In this document: positions 27,856-36,254 of the stretch, piece by piece
How positions within the stretch are numbered: the stretch's first letter is position 1
Layout of the letters: every line of letters starts with the position of its first letter
Assembly: GCF_030295385.1 (NCBI RefSeq)
Contig: NZ_AP027079.1
Coordinates: 1,674,001-1,738,000 of the forward strand
Length of the DNA stretch: 64,000 nt
Direction of reading: 5' to 3'
Source of the DNA: Geothrix oryzae
GTDB lineage: Bacteria > Acidobacteriota > Holophagae > Holophagales > Holophagaceae
Made by a program: the position numbers and the translations under genes
Notes under the pieces: model-generated
The model's input: only the letters and a program-made list of their open reading frames with translations
Database searches by the model: none
What the model was told of the DNA's origin: nothing

Positions 27856-29352
27856 ATGCGGATCGCAGCGGTCGATGTCGGATCGAACTCCATCCACCTG
27901 GTGGTGGTGGAGGCCGATCCCCTCGGCGGGCAGCGGGTCCTGGCGCGGGAGAAGGCCATGGTCCGCCTCGCCCTGGGCGAGGCGAAATCCGGTGAGATCG
28001 GCCCCGAAGCCTACCGGGCCGGGCTGGAGGCTCTGGCCCACATGGCGAAAGTCATCGGGGACCTGGGCTGCGACACGGTCATGGCCTGTGGCACCGCCGC
28101 TCTGCGGGACGCCCGAAATGCCCAGGCCTTCGTCCTGGAGGCCGAGGCTCTGGGCATCCCCATTCAGGTGATCTCGGGCGAGGAGGAGGCCCGGCTCATC
28201 CACCAGGCCGTCTCCCACGCCATCCCCTTCCCCCAGGAACCCGTGGCCCTGATCGACATCGGCGGCGGAAGCACCGAGATGACCTGGGTGCAGGGGGGAC
28301 GCGTGGCCGCGAGCATCTCCCTGCCTTGGGGCCTCCAGCGGCTGGCGGATGCGGCCCAGACGGCCGACCCGCCCACGGCCGGCGACCTCAAGCGCCTGCG
28401 GCGGATGATCCGGCGCATCCTCAAGAAGGCCCGCAAGGACCTGCCCTCGGAACTGCCGGAACCCGCGCTGGCCCTCGGCACCTCGGGCACCCTGGAGGAC
28501 CTGGCCAGGGGCGCGGGCGACGGCCGGGCGTTCACTGTTCCGCAGCTCCGGGCCCTTGCCTTGAGGCTGTGGCGGTCCGACGCGGCCCAGCGCATCGAGC
28601 GGCTGGGTGTGGATCCCAAGCGGGCCGAGGTCCTCCATGTGGGGGCCATTTGGGCCCTGTCGCTCCTGGAGTGGCTGGGGGCCCCGCCCCTGCGCCACCT
28701 CCCCGTGGGCCTGCGGGAAGGCATGATCTGGGAGGCCCTCAAGCACGGAGGGGCCGCCATCCCGCCGCTCGCGGATCGGCGTCGCGCCTCCATCGAGCAG
28801 CTGGCCTCCCGCCTCGATCCCGATCCCGGGCACAGCCGCCAGGTGGCGCGTCTGGCCGATCAGCTCTTCCTGGCTCTGCAGCCCCACTTCGAGCTGGGGG
28901 ATACGGAGCGCCAGTGGCTCGCCTTCGCGGCCCGGGTGCATGACATCGGATTTTCCATCTCCGAGAAGGGCCACCACAAGCACGGCGAGTACCTGGTGCG
29001 CAACGCCACCCTGCCCGGCTTCTGGCCCGACGAGGTGGACCTGCTGGCCCAGGTGGTGCGCTTCCACCGGGGCAAGCCCCCCCATCACGCCAAGCACGAG
29101 GCCTTTCGCGCCCTGGCACCCTGGCATCGCCAGGTGGTGAGGAAGCTGGCCGCCATCCTCCGGGCGGCCGATGCCCTGGACCGGCGGCGGCGCCAGGCCG
29201 TCCGGAACCTCTCCGTCGCCATCGACGAGGGGGCCCTCCTGGTGCGCCTGGAGGCCCAGGGAGAGGTGGAAGCGGAGATGGAGGCCTTTCTCGAGAAGGG
29301 GACGCTCCTGGGAACCCTGCTGGACCGCAGGATTGAAGTCACCTTAGGCTAG
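27856..29352 (+). CDS. Exopolyphosphatase / GppA phosphatase family protein
   Basis: A 498-residue protein. The N-terminal 300 residues form the actin-like Ppx/GppA fold: VDVGSNSIHLVV (phosphate 1 loop), CGTAALRDARN, EEEARL with the catalytic Glu, and LIDIGGGSTEM (phosphate 2). The C-terminal 190 residues are an HD-type domain (AARVHDIGFSISEKGHHKHGEYL). This is the layout of long Ppx enzymes that hydrolyse polyphosphate or pppGpp. Sequence alone does not separate the two activities. No clear ribosome site precedes the ATG. It is followed 7 nt later by a DRE-TIM gene. Confidence 0.9.
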   Translation: MRIAAVDVGSNSIHLVVVEADPLGGQRVLAREKAMVRLALGEAKSGEIGPEAYRAGLEALAHMAKVIGDLGCDTVMACGTAALRDARNAQAFVLEAEALGIPIQVISGEEEARLIHQAVSHAIPFPQEPVALIDIGGGSTEMTWVQGGRVAASISLPWGLQRLADAAQTADPPTAGDLKRLRRMIRRILKKARKDLPSELPEPALALGTSGTLEDLARGAGDGRAFTVPQLRALALRLWRSDAAQRIERLGVDPKRAEVLHVGAIWALSLLEWLGAPPLRHLPVGLREGMIWEALKHGGAAIPPLADRRRASIEQLASRLDPDPGHSRQVARLADQLFLALQPHFELGDTERQWLAFAARVHDIGFSISEKGHHKHGEYLVRNATLPGFWPDEVDLLAQVVRFHRGKPPHHAKHEAFRALAPWHRQVVRKLAAILRAADALDRRRRQAVRNLSVAIDEGALLVRLEAQGEVEAEMEAFLEKGTLLGTLLDRRIEVTLG

Positions 29353-29359
29353 GAGGGAG

Positions 29360-30562
29360 ATGACCCTCGACGAGCTGATCAACGACTGGAACGGCCCTCT
29401 GGCGGAAGGCGCCCGGGTCCCGCTGCTTCTCGACGAGACCTTGCGCGACGGGCTCCAGAGCCCCTCAGTACGCGACCCGGACATCGCAGCCAAGCGGGAC
29501 CTCATCCACCGCCTGGCCCGCCTGGGTGTGGACGCCGTGGACCTCGGCATGCCCGGAGCCGGCCCGAAGGCGATGGCCGCCGTGCGGGCGCTCATGGTGG
29601 AGATCCGCGACCACCGCCTGCCCATCTCGCCCAATGTGGCTGTGCGCACGCTGGAAGGGGACCTGGCCCAGGTGGCCGAGATCCAGCAGCGCGCGGGCAT
29701 CCCGTTGGAGGCCGGGGCCTTCCTGGGGTCGAGCCCCATCCGCATGGATGTGGAAGGCTGGGACCTGGCCTTCCTGGTGGATGCCACCCGCAAGGCCGTG
29801 GCCTTCTGCTGCCGGCATGAGGTGCCCGTGATGATGGTGACCGAGGACAGCACCCGGGCCCGCCCGGAGGTGCTGGAAGCCATCTATGGAGCGGCCCTGG
29901 ACGAAGGGGCCCATGCCATCTGCCTGTCGGATACCTGCGGCCACGCCACGCCGGATGGCGTGCGGCGCCTGATCCGCTTCATCCGGGAGAAGGTCATCGA
30001 CGGCCGCGCCGTCCGCATCGACTGGCACGGCCACAATGATCGGGGCCTGGGCGTGGCGAACGCCATCGCGGCCTTCGAGGCCGGGGCGGACCGCCTCCAC
30101 GGCAGCATCCTGGGCATTGGCGAGCGCTGCGGCAATGTGGCCCTGGATCAGCTCATGATCAACCTGCATCTCATGGGCTTCCCCAAGGGCGACCTGTCGG
30201 GCCTGCCCGCCCTGGCCGAGCGCGTGGCCGAGCTCTGCGATGTGGAGATCCCCGCCAACTACCCGGTGCTGGGGCGGGATGCCTTCCGCACGGGCACCGG
30301 CGTCCATGCCGCGGCCATCGTGAAGGCCCTCCACCGCGGCGATGTGGAGCTGGCCGATGCGGTCTATTCCGGCGTTCCCGCGGCCCTGGTGGGACGCCGC
30401 CAGGAGATCGAGATCGGCCCCCTGGCCGGCCACAGCAATGTCGTCTACTGGCTCGAGATGAACGGCTACGACCCCAGCCCCGAGCGGGTGGACCGCATCC
30501 TCCAGGCCGCCAAGAACAGCCCCCGGATTCTCAAGGAGGCGGAGATCCGGTCAGTGCTTTAG
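29360..30562 (+). CDS. DRE-TIM acyltransferase (isopropylmalate/homocitrate synthase-like)
   Basis: A 400-residue protein of the DRE-TIM metallolyase superfamily. DETLRDGLQSPSV supplies the catalytic Arg and metal Asp, and DWHGHNDRGLGVANAI provides the HxH metal ligands. SILGIGERCGNVALD, NYPVLGRDAFRTGTGVHAAA complete the pattern. It lacks the C-terminal leucine-feedback domain of LeuA, so homocitrate synthase, citramalate-like synthase, re-type citrate synthase or a regulatory-domain-free isopropylmalate synthase are all possible. The acceptor cannot be assigned by eye. AGGAGGGAG precedes the ATG, and it shares a transcript with the Ppx-type gene. Confidence 0.85.
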   Translation: MTLDELINDWNGPLAEGARVPLLLDETLRDGLQSPSVRDPDIAAKRDLIHRLARLGVDAVDLGMPGAGPKAMAAVRALMVEIRDHRLPISPNVAVRTLEGDLAQVAEIQQRAGIPLEAGAFLGSSPIRMDVEGWDLAFLVDATRKAVAFCCRHEVPVMMVTEDSTRARPEVLEAIYGAALDEGAHAICLSDTCGHATPDGVRRLIRFIREKVIDGRAVRIDWHGHNDRGLGVANAIAAFEAGADRLHGSILGIGERCGNVALDQLMINLHLMGFPKGDLSGLPALAERVAELCDVEIPANYPVLGRDAFRTGTGVHAAAIVKALHRGDVELADAVYSGVPAALVGRRQEIEIGPLAGHSNVVYWLEMNGYDPSPERVDRILQAAKNSPRILKEAEIRSVL

Positions 30563-30576
30563 GTCCGGGCGATGTT

Positions 30577-31872
30577 CTAGGAACGGAGGTCCCGCTTCCC
30601 GAGGATGAGCCGGGCCCGGGGCTGGGTCGTCAGGTAGGCCCACAGCCACTCGAAGAAGACGAACACCCGGCTTCGGAAGTCCACCAGCAGCATCAGGTGG
30701 ATGAAGAGCCAGGCCAGCCAGGCCGGGTAGCCGGTGAAACTCAGGCGGCCGATGTGCGCCACGGCCTTGCCCCGGCCCAGGGTCGCCATGCTGCCCTTGT
30801 CCCGGTAGCGGAAGACCCGCCGCGGCCGACCCGCCAGGGTCGCCAGGAGGTTCGCCGCCGCCGCCGCGCCCTGCTGGATGGCGACCGGGGCCACGCCCGG
30901 CAGGGGGCCTTCGGGCCCATGCGCGAAGGCGGCCAGGTCGCCCACCACGAAGACCTCCGGGTGGCCGGCGAGGCTGAGGTCCGGCTCCACGACCACCCGC
31001 CCGAGACGATCCAGGGGCGCGCCGAGGCCTGCGCCCAGCGGCACGGCTGAGACGCCAGCCGCCCACAACACCGTCCGGGTCGGAATGCGCTCCCCGCCCA
31101 GCTCGACGGCCCGCGCATCGATGGCCGTGATGGGCTGTCCGAGCCGGACTTCGACGCCGATGCGCTCCAGTCCCTGCACCGCCTTCTCGGACAGCCCGGA
31201 GCCAAAATTCGCCAGGATGCAGGGGCCCGCCTCCACCAGGATCACCCGGGCGCGATCCGTGCGGATGCGCCGGAATTCCCGCGGCAGGGACAGCCTGGCC
31301 ATCTCCTTCAGGGTTCCTGCGAGTTCCACGCCGGTCGGGCCCCCGCCCACGATGACGAAAGTCAGCCACTCCCGGCGGATCTCCGGATCCTCCTCCTGCT
31401 CGGCCCGCTCGAAGGTCAGCAGGAAGCGCCGCCGCATCTCCAGGGCATCGTCCAGGGTCTTGAGGCCCGGGGCCAGCTCGGCCCAGGCATCGCGGCCGAA
31501 GTAAGAGCTGCGAGAGCCCGCGGCCAGGATCAGGAAGTCGTAGGCCAGGGGCGCGCCTTCCCGCAGCTGGACCTGCCGGGCTTCCAGGTCCACGGACGCG
31601 ACCTCCGCCAGCACCACCTCGGCGTTCCCCTGGGTGCGGAGGACATGGCGGATGGGTGCGGCGATATCGGCGGGAGAGAGCGTGGCCGAGGCCACCTGGT
31701 ACAGCAGCGGCTGGAACAGATGGTGGTTCTGCCGGTCCACCAGAACGACCCGCACGGGCGCACCGGCCAGAGCCCGGGCCGCCCGCAGCCCCCCGAACCC
31801 GCCGCCGACGATGAGGACGGTGGGGAGGACCGTGGGAAGGGCTGCGGAATGGACGGGACCTGGCTCTGCCAC
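30577..31872 (-). CDS. ndh: Type II NADH:quinone dehydrogenase (NDH-2)
   Basis: A 431-residue FAD enzyme passing electrons from NADH to quinone without pumping. VLIVGGGFGGLRAARAL is the FAD Rossmann motif, FVIVGGGPTGVELAG the NADH motif, FVVGDLAAF the FAD ribityl motif, and AIQQGAAAAANL the quinone-site AQxA-like segment (here AIQQ). The C-terminus has a hydrophobic amphipathic segment (LAWLFIHLMLLVDF) for membrane attachment. The GTG at 31872 is 5 nt after the cupin stop, so it is part of the norZ-cupin-ndh unit and can supply quinol to NorZ. Confidence 0.92.
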   Translation of the reverse strand: MAEPGPVHSAALPTVLPTVLIVGGGFGGLRAARALAGAPVRVVLVDRQNHHLFQPLLYQVASATLSPADIAAPIRHVLRTQGNAEVVLAEVASVDLEARQVQLREGAPLAYDFLILAAGSRSSYFGRDAWAELAPGLKTLDDALEMRRRFLLTFERAEQEEDPEIRREWLTFVIVGGGPTGVELAGTLKEMARLSLPREFRRIRTDRARVILVEAGPCILANFGSGLSEKAVQGLERIGVEVRLGQPITAIDARAVELGGERIPTRTVLWAAGVSAVPLGAGLGAPLDRLGRVVVEPDLSLAGHPEVFVVGDLAAFAHGPEGPLPGVAPVAIQQGAAAAANLLATLAGRPRRVFRYRDKGSMATLGRGKAVAHIGRLSFTGYPAWLAWLFIHLMLLVDFRSRVFVFFEWLWAYLTTQPRARLILGKRDLRS

Positions 31873-31877
31873 CGTTC

Positions 31878-32186
31878 CTAGCCCCGCAGGTGGGTCACGA
31901 GGACATAGGATGACTCGATGCCGGTCAAGGCGTGGGGCTGGTCCTTGTCGAAGACCACCCGGTCCCCGGGAGCCATGGGGATCCAGGTCTCGCCTTTGAG
32001 CACTTCGATGCTCCCGGTCAGGAGCTGGGCGCTGGCCACATAGGGCGCCTTGTGCGGCGCGATCTTGACGCCCTTCGGCAAGGCCACGAGGATCACCTTG
32101 GTGCCGTGCTCCACATCGATGAGCGGCAGATTGGCCCGCTGGGACTCGGGCATCGGAAGGGCTTCCTGCAGGTTCGTGATGGTCAT
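31878..32186 (-). CDS. Small cupin-domain protein
   Basis: A 102-residue single-domain cupin (PKGVKIAPHKAPYVASAQLLTGSIEVLKGE in the first motif and MAPGDRVVFDKDQPHAL in the second). Only some of the usual metal ligands are kept: one His in the first motif and one in the second, so metal binding is uncertain. AGGAG lies about 8 nt before the ATG. It sits between norZ and ndh, 23 and 5 nt away, so it may sense or modulate NO or redox conditions. This is inference from position. Confidence 0.85.
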   Translation of the reverse strand: MTITNLQEALPMPESQRANLPLIDVEHGTKVILVALPKGVKIAPHKAPYVASAQLLTGSIEVLKGETWIPMAPGDRVVFDKDQPHALTGIESSYVLVTHLRG

Positions 32187-32209
32187 GACGATCTCCTGGA
32201 TGGCGCGGT

Positions 32210-34498
32210 TCAGACCGCGTCCTTCGGTTCAGGGGTGAACACCAGCTTCAGGGTGCCGTAGGCGATGGGCAGGGCCCCGGCGAGGAGGAACACCATGTCG
32301 GCCACGATGCGCACCCACTCCAGCGCATGGAAGGTGCCCCCCATGAGGAAGGTGAGGCGCCGGGCGTGCCAGTAGCCGTTGGAGAGCACATCCCAGAGCT
32401 GGATCACGCCGCCGGGGAACAGATCCAGGACCATCATCAGCCCCAGGCCGATGTTGAGCCCCCAGAAGCCCGTGCGGATGAACTTCTCCGCCCCGTCCCA
32501 GGCCCGGTCGTTCTTGAGCTCCCGCAGGCAGAACACCAGGACGGCCAGGGCCAGCATGCCGAAGACGCCGAACATCGCCGCGTGCCCATGGTTGGCCGTC
32601 AGCGTCGTGCCCACCTCGAAGTAGGAGACAATGGGCAGGTTGATGAGGAACCCGAAGACGCCCGCCCCCACGAAGTTCCAGACGCCCACGGCGATGAGGA
32701 ACTTGATGGCCCAGCGCTGTTTCGCCGCCAGGGGCCGACCGCAGTCATCGCAGTTCCGGTCCTGCAGGCGGATGAAATCCCAGGCGTCCAGCGTCAGCAG
32801 CGTGAGCGGCACCACCTCCAGGGCGGAGAAACTGGCCGCGAGACCCATGTTCAGGGTCCCCTGCCCCGTGAAGTACCAGTGGTGGCCGATGCCCATGATG
32901 CCGCCGGCCAGGTAGAGGATGGCGTCGAGGTAGACCAGCCGAGTGGCGGATTTCGCCGTGACGAGGCCCAGCTGGTAGAACATCACGGCCACCAGCACCG
33001 TGGCGAAAAGCTCGAAGAAGCCTTCCACCCAGAGGTGGATGATCCAGAAACGCCAGTTGTCGATGACGGCGAAGTTCGTGCGCGGCCCATAGAACAGGGC
33101 GGGGACATAGAACAGCGGGATGGCGATGGCGGCATAGAAGAAGAGCGAGGGGAGCTCGCCCTGCTCACCGCCCTTCATGGCCGGACGCAGGGCCCGGAAC
33201 ATGAGGAAGAGCCAGAAGATGAGCCCGACAGCCAGCAGCAGCTGCCAGAAGCGGCCCAGGTCGAGGTATTCGCTGCCCTGATGGCCCAGCCAGAACCACA
33301 GGCTGCCCAGATAGCCGTTGATGCCCGCGAACTCGCCGAACAAGCTGCCGAAGACCACGATGGCCAGGGCACCCAGCAGGACCAGCACGCCGGCCCTCTG
33401 CCCCTTGGGTTCCGAACCGCCCACCAGAGGCGCCAGGAAGAGGCCGCCGCCCACCCAGGCCGTGGCGATCCAGAAGATCGCCAGCTGCAGGTGCCAGGTC
33501 CGGGCCAGGTTGTAGGGGAGGATGCGCGCCAGGTCGAACCCGTAGAACCCATCCGGCTCCACGCGATAGTGGGCCAGCACGCCGCCCAGGGCCGCCTGGC
33601 CCAGGAAGAGCACCGCCACCACGGCGAAGAAGAGGGCCACGGCCTTCTGGCTGGGGGTGAGGGTCCAGGCGTGGAGCCGGCCCTCCTCCGCGTGCTTCCA
33701 GCCTGCCGCGCCGCCCCAGCCCAGGTAGTTGAACTTCCCGAAGATGAAGAGGATCAGGCCGAGGCCCCCCAGCAGGGTGATGAGGCTCAGGGCGCTCCAC
33801 AAGTAGGTCGAGGCCGTGGGGCCATTGCCCACGAGGGGCTCGTAGGGCCAGTTGTTCGTGTAGGAGTAGTCCTTCCCCGGGCGGGGCGCCACGGTGGCCC
33901 AGGTGGCCCATGCGAAGTAGGCCGTGAGGTGGGTCAGCTCCCGTTCGTCCTGGATGAACTTCGCGGGCAGACCCACCGCGGCCTTGCTGCCGGAGAAGTA
34001 GGTCCGCCATTCCTCCACCTGGAGGCGGTAGGAGGCCGCCTCGACCTCGGTGAACTGGAGGGCGTCCGTTCCTGGGTCGTAGCGGTTCTGCTTGATCTGG
34101 CTCTTCAGCAGGGCCCCGATCTCGAGGGCCTGGCCCTCGCTCAGATCCTGGAAGGCTCTGCCGTACTGCGCCCGGGCCAGGGTGTCCCGCCCGATCTCAG
34201 CCAGGCGATGCAGATACTCGGCGGTGTAGTCGGGTCCCAGGTAGGCCCCGTGCCCCCAAAGGGTGCCGTGCTCCATGAGGCCGTACTTCAGGAAGACCTC
34301 CTGGCCATCCTTGATCTCCTCTCCCGTGAAGAGCACCTGCCCCGAGGTTCCGATCACCCGGGCCGGGATGGGCGGCGCACCGGTGTAGGTCTTGGCCGTG
34401 ATCCAGATCAGCAGGCTGAAGCCGAAGATCATCACGAGGATGACCGCCTGGCGCCAGCGCGGAGAGAGGGGAGTCGTGTCCGTGACGGCACTGCTCAT
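32210..34498 (-). CDS. norZ: Quinol-dependent nitric oxide reductase (qNOR)
   Basis: A 762-residue single-subunit NO reductase reducing two NO to N2O with quinol. The N-terminal region (about 1-250) is the NorC-like extracytoplasmic part without a haem c motif. The NorB-like core has about 14 membrane spans with WHLQLAIFW, WRFWIIHLWVEGFFELFA (FeB His and Glu), GIGHHWYFTGQGT (paired FeB His) and NHGHAAMFGVFGM (haem ligands). A cytoplasmic loop carries CDDC (RNCDDCGRP), which I do not recall from other qNORs. The start at 34498 has AAGGGA 7 nt upstream. It is first in an operon with the cupin and NDH-2. Confidence 0.95.
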   Translation of the reverse strand: MSSAVTDTTPLSPRWRQAVILVMIFGFSLLIWITAKTYTGAPPIPARVIGTSGQVLFTGEEIKDGQEVFLKYGLMEHGTLWGHGAYLGPDYTAEYLHRLAEIGRDTLARAQYGRAFQDLSEGQALEIGALLKSQIKQNRYDPGTDALQFTEVEAASYRLQVEEWRTYFSGSKAAVGLPAKFIQDERELTHLTAYFAWATWATVAPRPGKDYSYTNNWPYEPLVGNGPTASTYLWSALSLITLLGGLGLILFIFGKFNYLGWGGAAGWKHAEEGRLHAWTLTPSQKAVALFFAVVAVLFLGQAALGGVLAHYRVEPDGFYGFDLARILPYNLARTWHLQLAIFWIATAWVGGGLFLAPLVGGSEPKGQRAGVLVLLGALAIVVFGSLFGEFAGINGYLGSLWFWLGHQGSEYLDLGRFWQLLLAVGLIFWLFLMFRALRPAMKGGEQGELPSLFFYAAIAIPLFYVPALFYGPRTNFAVIDNWRFWIIHLWVEGFFELFATVLVAVMFYQLGLVTAKSATRLVYLDAILYLAGGIMGIGHHWYFTGQGTLNMGLAASFSALEVVPLTLLTLDAWDFIRLQDRNCDDCGRPLAAKQRWAIKFLIAVGVWNFVGAGVFGFLINLPIVSYFEVGTTLTANHGHAAMFGVFGMLALAVLVFCLRELKNDRAWDGAEKFIRTGFWGLNIGLGLMMVLDLFPGGVIQLWDVLSNGYWHARRLTFLMGGTFHALEWVRIVADMVFLLAGALPIAYGTLKLVFTPEPKDAV

Positions 34499-34550
34499 GG
34501 CGTATCCCTTTCTGCTTGAGAGTTTTAAAAAACAATCAAACAGTGCTCCC

Positions 34551-34568
34551 TTCAGCATCAATGCTCAA
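34551..34568 (-). promoter_or_regulatory. Candidate operator upstream of norZ
   Basis: An 18-bp near-palindrome, TTGAGCAT-TG-ATGCTGAA on the minus strand (7 of 8 arm positions match), centred about 62 nt before the norZ ATG, in an otherwise AT-richer stretch. TTGA and TCAA half-sites recur nearby (34576-34585, TTGAACTCAA). A dyad here suits an NO- or oxygen-responsive regulator (FNR/DNR-type or NsrR-type), but it does not fit any consensus well. Confidence 0.4.
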
Positions 34569-34619
34569 GGTGTGTTTTGAGTTCAAGTCTCTATTTCCAT
34601 CAAGGGCGGCACGCCGGGG

Positions 34620-34648
34620 CATCTTGCTGAAGTTTCTCCAGCAAGATG
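34620..34648 (-). terminator. Hairpin after birA
   Basis: CATCTTGCTG (34620-34629) pairs perfectly with CAGCAAGATG (34639-34648) around a 9-nt loop, 22 nt past the birA stop. It probably ends the coaX-birA transcript before the norZ promoter. No T-run follows on the minus strand. Confidence 0.5.
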
Positions 34649-34670
34649 GGACCGGCACTCCCCCGGGGGC

Positions 34671-35342
34671 CTACCCGAGCCCCGAAACCTCTCCTGCGCT
34701 GAGCCGCCGGATGCCGTCGGCCGTGGCCACCTTCAGCCGGCCATCGGGCTCCCAGCCCAGGCAGGTGCCCTGCCCCTCCTCCCAGCGCATCGCGGCGCCG
34801 GGGGCCGGCCATCGGAAAAGAGGTTGAAATTCTTGCTTCAAATTCTTCCAAAAAATGGTGATGCAAATCGCAAGCTCCGCACTCGATGGCGTTTCCAACC
34901 CGAGATCCCTCAGGCTCGCCGGGGGAATGGCGCGGCCAGGCAGGTCCGGGGCCGCCGTCAGGTTCACGCCGAGCCCCAGGATGAGGCGCCCTCCGGCCTG
35001 TTCGCCCAGGATGCCTCCCACCTTGACGAGGCGGCCATCCCGCCAGGCCACCAGGTCGTTGGGCCACTTCAAGCCCAGGGTGCGGCCCCCGGGGTCCAGC
35101 ACCCGGGCCGCGGCGCTCATGGCGCGCTGGAGCACCACGCCCGGGGTCACGCCGGCCGGGGAAGGCAGGGCCGCCGACATCCAGAGCCCGGCCCCGGCGG
35201 CGCTTTCCCAGCGGTTGCCCTGGCGCCCCCGCCCCTGGCTCTGCTGGTCCGCCAGCACGACGCAAGAGCCCAGGTGGGGATTCCGCCGCAGGAAGGCCTG
35301 GGTGGAGTCCACCACGGCCAGCCGGATCAGCGGCAGCTCCAT
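34671..35342 (-). CDS. birA: Biotin-[acetyl-CoA carboxylase] ligase
   Basis: A 223-residue class I biotin protein ligase that activates biotin and attaches it to the carboxylase carrier protein. ADQQSQGRGRQGNRW is the biotinoyl-AMP loop, GLKWPNDL the ATP and biotin site, and GVNLT follows. There is no N-terminal winged-helix domain, so it should not act as a repressor. It starts 4 nt after coaX, a pairing seen in many bacteria. A stretch with markedly more A and T (LAICITIFWKNLKQEFQ, about 34830-34870) contrasts with the flanking sequence. Confidence 0.92.
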   Translation of the reverse strand: MELPLIRLAVVDSTQAFLRRNPHLGSCVVLADQQSQGRGRQGNRWESAAGAGLWMSAALPSPAGVTPGVVLQRAMSAAARVLDPGGRTLGLKWPNDLVAWRDGRLVKVGGILGEQAGGRLILGLGVNLTAAPDLPGRAIPPASLRDLGLETPSSAELAICITIFWKNLKQEFQPLFRWPAPGAAMRWEEGQGTCLGWEPDGRLKVATADGIRRLSAGEVSGLG

Positions 35343-35346
35343 CCGG

Positions 35347-36144
35347 CTATTTCCGACCGCTGCCCTGGTTGCGGAACCAGAGGATGCGCAGGCCGTCCAG
35401 GGTGAGATCCGGCGCGATCTGGCGGATGTGCTTGGTGTGGGGTGCGATCACATGCCCCAGCCCGCCCGTCGCGGCGATCTTGGCCTCCGGGCATTCGTCG
35501 AGCAGGCGGTCCAGAATGCCGTCGACCATGCCCACATACCCGTAGAAGATGCCGGACTGCATGGCCTGGACAGTGTTGCGGCCCACCAGGCGCTCCGGCT
35601 CGGCGATCTCCACGCGTGGCAGGCGGCTGGCCCGCTGGAACAGGGCATCCGCGCTGATCTTCAGGCCCGGGCAGATCAGCCCACCCAGGTATTCCTTCTT
35701 CGCATTGATGACATCGAAGGTAGTGGCGGTGCCGAAATCCACCACGATGAGCGGGGCTCCGTACTTCTCGATGCCCGCCACGGCGTTCACCAGGCGGTCG
35801 GCCCCCAACTCGGCCGGGTTGTCGATGAGCACCTTCACGCCGGTCTTCACGCCGGGCTCGATGTAGAAGGCGTCCACGCCGAAGTAGTTCTTCGCCAGGC
35901 TCATGAGGATGGGATGGAGCGGCGGGACCACGCAGGAGATGGCCACATGCTTGATCTGGCCGGCCTCGATGCCCTGGTGGCGCATCAGGGCCAGCGCGGA
36001 GACGCCGTACTCGTCCGCCGTGCGCTCGCGGCTGGTGGCCAGTCGCCAGGAACAGACCAGGGGCGAATCCGGTCCTTTTGACAGATCGTAGATTCCCAGC
36101 ACCACATTGGTGTTGCCCACATCGACGGCCAACAGAAGACTCAT
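35347..36144 (-). CDS. coaX: Type III pantothenate kinase
   Basis: A 265-residue ASKHA-fold kinase for the first step of CoA synthesis. LAVDVGNTNVVLGIYD is the phosphate loop, LGADRLVNAVAG the pantothenate-binding block, IVVDFGTATTFDVI and GGLICPGL the catalytic and dimer blocks, and ATGGLG the adenosine motif. The ATG at 36144 has GGAG at 5-nt spacing and is preferred to the GTG at 36150. It is cotranscribed with birA and divergent from tnaA. Confidence 0.95.
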   Translation of the reverse strand: MSLLLAVDVGNTNVVLGIYDLSKGPDSPLVCSWRLATSRERTADEYGVSALALMRHQGIEAGQIKHVAISCVVPPLHPILMSLAKNYFGVDAFYIEPGVKTGVKVLIDNPAELGADRLVNAVAGIEKYGAPLIVVDFGTATTFDVINAKKEYLGGLICPGLKISADALFQRASRLPRVEIAEPERLVGRNTVQAMQSGIFYGYVGMVDGILDRLLDECPEAKIAATGGLGHVIAPHTKHIRQIAPDLTLDGLRILWFRNQGSGRK

Positions 36145-36254
36145 GCGCACTCCGAGCCATCCAGGATCGCCTGACGCGCGCCGGGCCGCCAGCCCCTTGT
36201 GATGTCCATCCCGGTCACCTCCGGTACTCTGGGGGTTCCGTCTCTGGAGCCTCC

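Noticed and set aside
36145-36254. TnaC-type leader before tryptophanase
   Set aside because: The 110-nt gap holds no short ORF with a key Trp and no rut-like region that I can see.
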